From Caprimulgus europaeus (taxonomy: Eukaryota > Chordata > Aves > Caprimulgiformes > Caprimulgidae), in contig OU015532.1 of assembly GCA_907165065.1 (NCBI GenBank), positions 31,872,339-31,936,338 on the forward strand: a stretch of 64,000 nt of DNA. Direction: 5' to 3'. Under the pieces are notes generated by a model. That model was not told the origin of the DNA and did not search any database. It saw only the letters and a program-made list of their open reading frames with translations. Both the position numbers and the translations under genes were made by a program. Shown in pieces: positions 62,967 to 64,000 of this stretch (position 1 is the first letter of the stretch; every line of letters begins with the position of its first letter).

Positions 62967-63128
62967 TGAGAAATGATCATGCATTTGCTGCTATTTTTGC
63001 TTTGGTTTCGCAGAGGACATTAATGTGTACTTGTGTGTAGTTTTAAGTGATATCATGCTTTTTTAGAAACTTGCACTTTCAATAATTATTGATAGTATAC
63101 CTTTTCCTTTACACTTAGGCATCTTGTA

Positions 63129-63153
63129 TTTTTTTTTTTTTTTTTTTTTTTTT
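63129..63153. repeat. T25 homopolymer
   Basis: 25 consecutive T followed by CCCAG, resembling an acceptor, but the next codons are not an evident exon. Confidence 0.95.
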
Positions 63154-64000
63154 CCCAGTAAGCAGCCCTGCATACAGTCTCCCTTTTGGATGCAGTTGCA
63201 TGTGCTCTGTCTTGCATTCTCTTTCATAAACACATGGATGCATGTACAGGATGGGATGCTGTTATGATTTAGAGTTAGATTTATTAAATTGAGCAGATAT
63301 GTCCATCTCTTTCATTTGATATGGAAATGTTTACTGTTGTAATGGCTCATTTTATGAACTTACGTTCATTTTTTACCTCAAATAGTTAAATAAATTTTCA
63401 AAATGAAAAACAGTAACATGCATTCATGTATTTAGCCAAGTCCAATGTAAAAGTAAAATCTTAGTTTTACGTACTCCTGTATTTTTCTGGTTTTAAATGA
63501 TACAAGTACATAGAAAGAGATCATGAATCTTTAAATTCTCAAATTGTATTTTCTTATACGTTTGCTTTATGTTCTTATTTAAAACATGCATATTTAGTAT
63601 GTACTTATTTACAAAAGCACCAGTTAGTGTCTTTTCTTCATGTGTAATTTTGAACCCCATTAGCTGACTTGTAATGGTCTACACATATATTTGTAAAAGT
63701 TGTCTTCAGTAATTGGAAAAAACAGTATATTATTGGTTAATAGATAATTTTACTTGGCCATGAGGACACAGTTTTTGCATCAGAGTTTCCATTCTGAAAA
63801 TTAGCTTACAAAAACAAGATGACAAGGGACAAATCATACAATATAAAGTAACATTTTAGAGGCATATATCAAAACTATAGTCTGAACAGTATTGGTTCTG
63901 CAGAATAAGCTGTATTCAATCCAGTCCAGCCATTAAATGCTGGCACAGCCCTCGTACTGTATGCACAGTCTCAGATAACTTTAAAAATTAGGTTAAAAGT

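Larger units (their letters stand above)
60691..64000 (+). other. NOVA1: NOVA1 intron 2, distal part to window end
   Basis: AT-rich, no exon recognised; canonical exon 3 must lie beyond 64000. It contains a perfect 15-bp inverted repeat (62925-62966) and a T25 run (63129-63153). Confidence 0.7.

Noticed and set aside
63129-63180. T25-CCCAG acceptor look-alike
   Set aside because: The next bases (TAAGCAGCC...) do not give a supported exon; a homopolymer explains the pyrimidine tract.

Overview
The window looks like a bird genome. It carries copies of CR1, the dominant avian LINE, and two avian ERVL-type LTRs. The background is AT-rich and non-coding, with one sharp CpG-rich promoter. The only protein-coding gene I can support is the 5' part of NOVA1 on the + strand, the neuronal KH-domain splicing regulator. 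Exon 1 (start codon 16120, donor after 16255) and exon 2 (18144-18287) encode residues 1-93 plus the first base of codon 94. They cover the N-terminus, the bipartite nuclear localisation signal and the first half of KH domain 1 with its GKGG loop. The canonical exon 3, which finishes KH1, was not found, so the window seems to end inside a very long intron 2.

Layout: 1-14.5 kb is upstream intergenic DNA with one CR1 copy, two CTCF-like motifs and simple repeats. 14.56-16.5 kb is the CpG-island promoter and leader, including about 490 bases that are almost purely pyrimidine on the coding strand. 16.26-18.14 kb is intron 1. 18.29-64 kb is intron 2, with two LTRs in opposite orientation (33.4 and 45.2 kb), three CR1 pieces (57.4, 58.8, 60.1 kb) and several microsatellites.

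Two features stand out. First, 25933-26009 in intron 2 has the properties of an unlisted NOVA1 exon: good acceptor, consensus donor, and an open frame in the phase left by exon 2. Its 25 whole codons read like the missing C-terminal half of a KH domain. Its length (77 nt) means that, if my recollection that canonical exon 3 ends in phase 0 is right, swapping it for exon 3 keeps frame while inserting it before exon 3 breaks frame. It is flanked by YCAY motifs, the NOVA binding site, which suggests autoregulation. Second, 17171-17240 in intron 1 matches exon 2 without gaps at 46 of 70 positions, including an exact 11-mer and the reading frame across the GXXG/helix segment. It is most likely a decayed duplicate of exon 2. 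Together they suggest that both halves of KH1 once had, and one half may still have, an alternative exon.

All calls were made by eye from sequence and remembered family features. No database search was run, so novelty of the exon and of the relic is unverified.
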